64,000 nt of DNA from Hippophae tibetana (taxonomy: Eukaryota; Streptophyta; Magnoliopsida; Rosales; Elaeagnaceae), in assembly GCA_037013495.1 (NCBI GenBank), contig CM072801.1, positions 105,097,816-105,161,815 of the forward strand. Direction: 5' to 3'. Made by a program: the position numbers and the translations under genes. Positions 62,199-64,000 of this stretch are shown piece by piece. The notes under the pieces were generated by a model that saw nothing but the letters and a program-made list of their open reading frames with translations, searched no databases and was not told the origin of the DNA. How positions within the stretch are numbered: position 1 is the first letter of the stretch; every line of letters starts with the position of its first letter.

Positions 62199-64000
62199 GG
62201 AAAAATTTAGTAAATCTAATATATTAAAATAGATATTCTATTTTGGGCAACCAAGGCTTCGATACCAAATGATACGGATCTTTTATGCGTACCATTTTGG
62301 AAACCATACACTCAAAGGAATGAGAAAGATTGAATTGCTAAGAACATGGTTAATATAATCAAATTTGAACAATTAAGAACACGATGAGAAAACCACGCAA
62401 AAATGTGAGACCAAACTATTAGAGTCGGAATGTAGTGTAAGCGATGGAATTTGGGTTCTTAAAAGTGGACAACTGAACTATTTTTGACTTTATTATTTTG
62501 CAAATTGAAATAAGTTTAGATTTGATATTTTATAATAGTCGTTTTGATGTATGACTTAAAAGTTATAACAGTTTAAAGTTGGAACCACAATACATAATTT
62601 ATTTTTTTTATATTACGAACTCCAGAAATTTTGTTGTTTTTTATTCAGGATCAAAGATTGGTTGAATGCCGAAAACAAAGAACATGAAAATTATACAGTG
62701 AATTAAAAGAAAAGTACGAAATGAAATGCAAATAAGAAAATAATGACAACCAAATCTAAAGAAAACAAAAGACTTGTAGAAATAGTTGTTTCTTTAATTG
62801 TGATAAGGACCAAAAGAATGCAAAAAACAATAAAATGGAGAAATTTAGTAAATCTAATATATTAAGATAGATATTCTATTTTGGGCAACCAAGGCTTCGA
62901 TACCAAATGATACGGATCTTTTATGCGTACCATTTTGGAAACCATGCACTCAAAGGAATGAGAAAGATTGAATTGCTAAGAACATGGTTAATATAATCAA
63001 ATTTGAACAATTAAGAACACGATTAGAAAACCACGCAAAAATGTGAGACCAAACTATTAGAGTCGGAATGTAGTGTAAGCGATGGAATTTGGGTTCTAAA
63101 AAGTGGACAACTGAACTATTTTTGACTTTATGATTTTGCAAATTGAAATAAGTTTAGATTTGATATTTTATAATAGTCGTTTTGATGTATGACTTAAAAG
63201 TTATAATAGTTTAAAGTTAGAACCTCAATACATAATTTCTTTTTTTTAAATTACGAACTCCAGAAATTTTGTTGTTTTTTATTCGGGATCAAAGATTGGT
63301 TGAACGCCGAAAACAAAGAAAAGGAAAATGATACATTGAATTAAAAGATAGGTACGAAATGAAATGCAAATAAGAAAATTATGACAACAAAATCTAAAGA
63401 AACCAAAAGACTTGTAGAAATAGTTGTTTCTTTAATTGTGATTTGGACCAAAAGAATGCAAAAAACAATAAAATGGAAACCTTTAGTAACCTAATATATT
63501 AAGATAGATATTCTATTTTGGGCAACCAAGGCTTCGATACCAAATGATACAGATCTTTTATGCGGACCATTTTGGAAACCATGAACTCAAAGGAATGAGA
63601 AAGATTGAATTGCTAAGAACATGGTTAATATAATCAAATTTGAACAATTAAGAACACGATTAGAAAACCACGCAAAAATGTGAGACCAAACTATTACACT
63701 TCGGAAAATAGTGTAAGCGATGGAATTTGGGTTCTAAAAAGTGGACAACTGAACTATTTTTGACTTTATGTTTTTGCAAATTGAAATAAGTTTAGATTTG
63801 ATATTTTATAATAGTCGTTTGGTGTATGACTTAAAAGTTATAACAGTTTAAAGTTGGAACCTCAATACATAATTTCTTTTTTTTAAATTAAGAACTCCAG
63901 AAATTTCGTTGTTTTTTATTCGGGATCAAAGATTGGTTGTACGCCGAAAACAAAGAAAAGGAAAATGATATATTGAATTAAAAGAAAGGTACGAAATGAA

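Larger units (their letters stand above)
20734..64000. repeat. Satellite array, right arm (637-638-bp monomers, higher-order structure)
   Basis: About 68 head-to-tail monomers. Diagnostic classes: A (catgcactc, ttttttacttta, gaaatgag), A' (A with tatgtgtttgtaaa), B (ttagagtcggaatg, tttatgatttt), C (ttacacttcgg and usually cgtttggtg, one base shorter there), and D (cgatgagaaaacc, tttattatttt), with some hybrids. Classes recur in ordered blocks. Each monomer has a T-run before a conserved tacgaactccagaaat core and an A-rich 3' third. The array continues past the window. No gene, RNA gene or other mobile element is visible in it. Confidence 0.97.

Noticed and set aside
107-63141. Recurring 61-68-codon frames in the satellite monomers on both strands (e.g. 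near 107, 745, 3790, 21339)
   Set aside because: They repeat because the monomer repeats. Many monomers break them by stops, changes are not biased to silent sites as far as I can see, and no domain is recognisable.
1-64000. CRISPR array
   Set aside because: The repeats are long, directly abutting monomers without unique spacers, in plant-type DNA.
1-64000. 638 bp as a nucleosome-multiple length with functional phasing
   Set aside because: The length alone does not support this; it needs nucleosome maps.

Overview
The window is repetitive nuclear DNA of a flowering plant, probably a eudicot; I cannot name the species. It contains no host gene. There are two kinds of DNA. (1) A long tandem satellite with a 637-638 bp AT-rich monomer fills 1-5118 (about 8 monomers) and 20734-64000 (about 68 monomers) and runs off both ends. 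(2) One Ty3/gypsy LTR retrotransposon of the Athila type, 15.6 kb (5119-20733), is inserted into the array on the minus strand. It is bounded by TG...CA ends and the 5-bp target duplication GAAAC.

The element, read in its own 5'->3' direction (right to left), consists of: a 5' LTR (20733-18682); a primer-binding site matching the 3' end of plant tRNA-Asp; a leader with two tandem covarying hairpins; a first stand-alone gag (18028-16691); a 363-bp spacer; a second gag fused to protease, reverse transcriptase and RNase H (from 16327); integrase (to 9099); a 1.9-kb non-coding tail with no visible env-like frame; a polypurine tract; and a 3' LTR (7180-5119). Pol is broken by a solo LTR of the same family (10345-12396), inserted in the opposite orientation with its own 5-bp target duplication (GTCGC). 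Apart from that insertion the reading frames I can see are open and the two host LTRs are nearly identical, so the element is young.

The most unusual point is the duplicated gag. The upstream copy has lost two zinc-knuckle cysteines. A matched pair of hairpins follows both gag1 and pol. Together these suggest an element that makes structural Gag and Gag-Pol from two separate frames. The LTRs carry a conserved bZIP-type motif cluster (CACGTG plus TGACGTCA repeats), a TATA box, and a striking GC/CpG-rich island of about 200 bp in otherwise AT-rich DNA. The solo LTR and the 3' LTR form a 2-kb inverted repeat that could fold into double-stranded RNA.

The satellite has several monomer classes (called A, A', B, C, D here) organised into higher-order repeats: A-B-C(n) blocks with n = 4, 1 and 2; a B-C-C dimer; three copies of a 7-monomer, 4466-bp unit; and a 1913-bp trimer. 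The left arm lacks the C class found throughout the right arm. Counts and alignments were made by eye.
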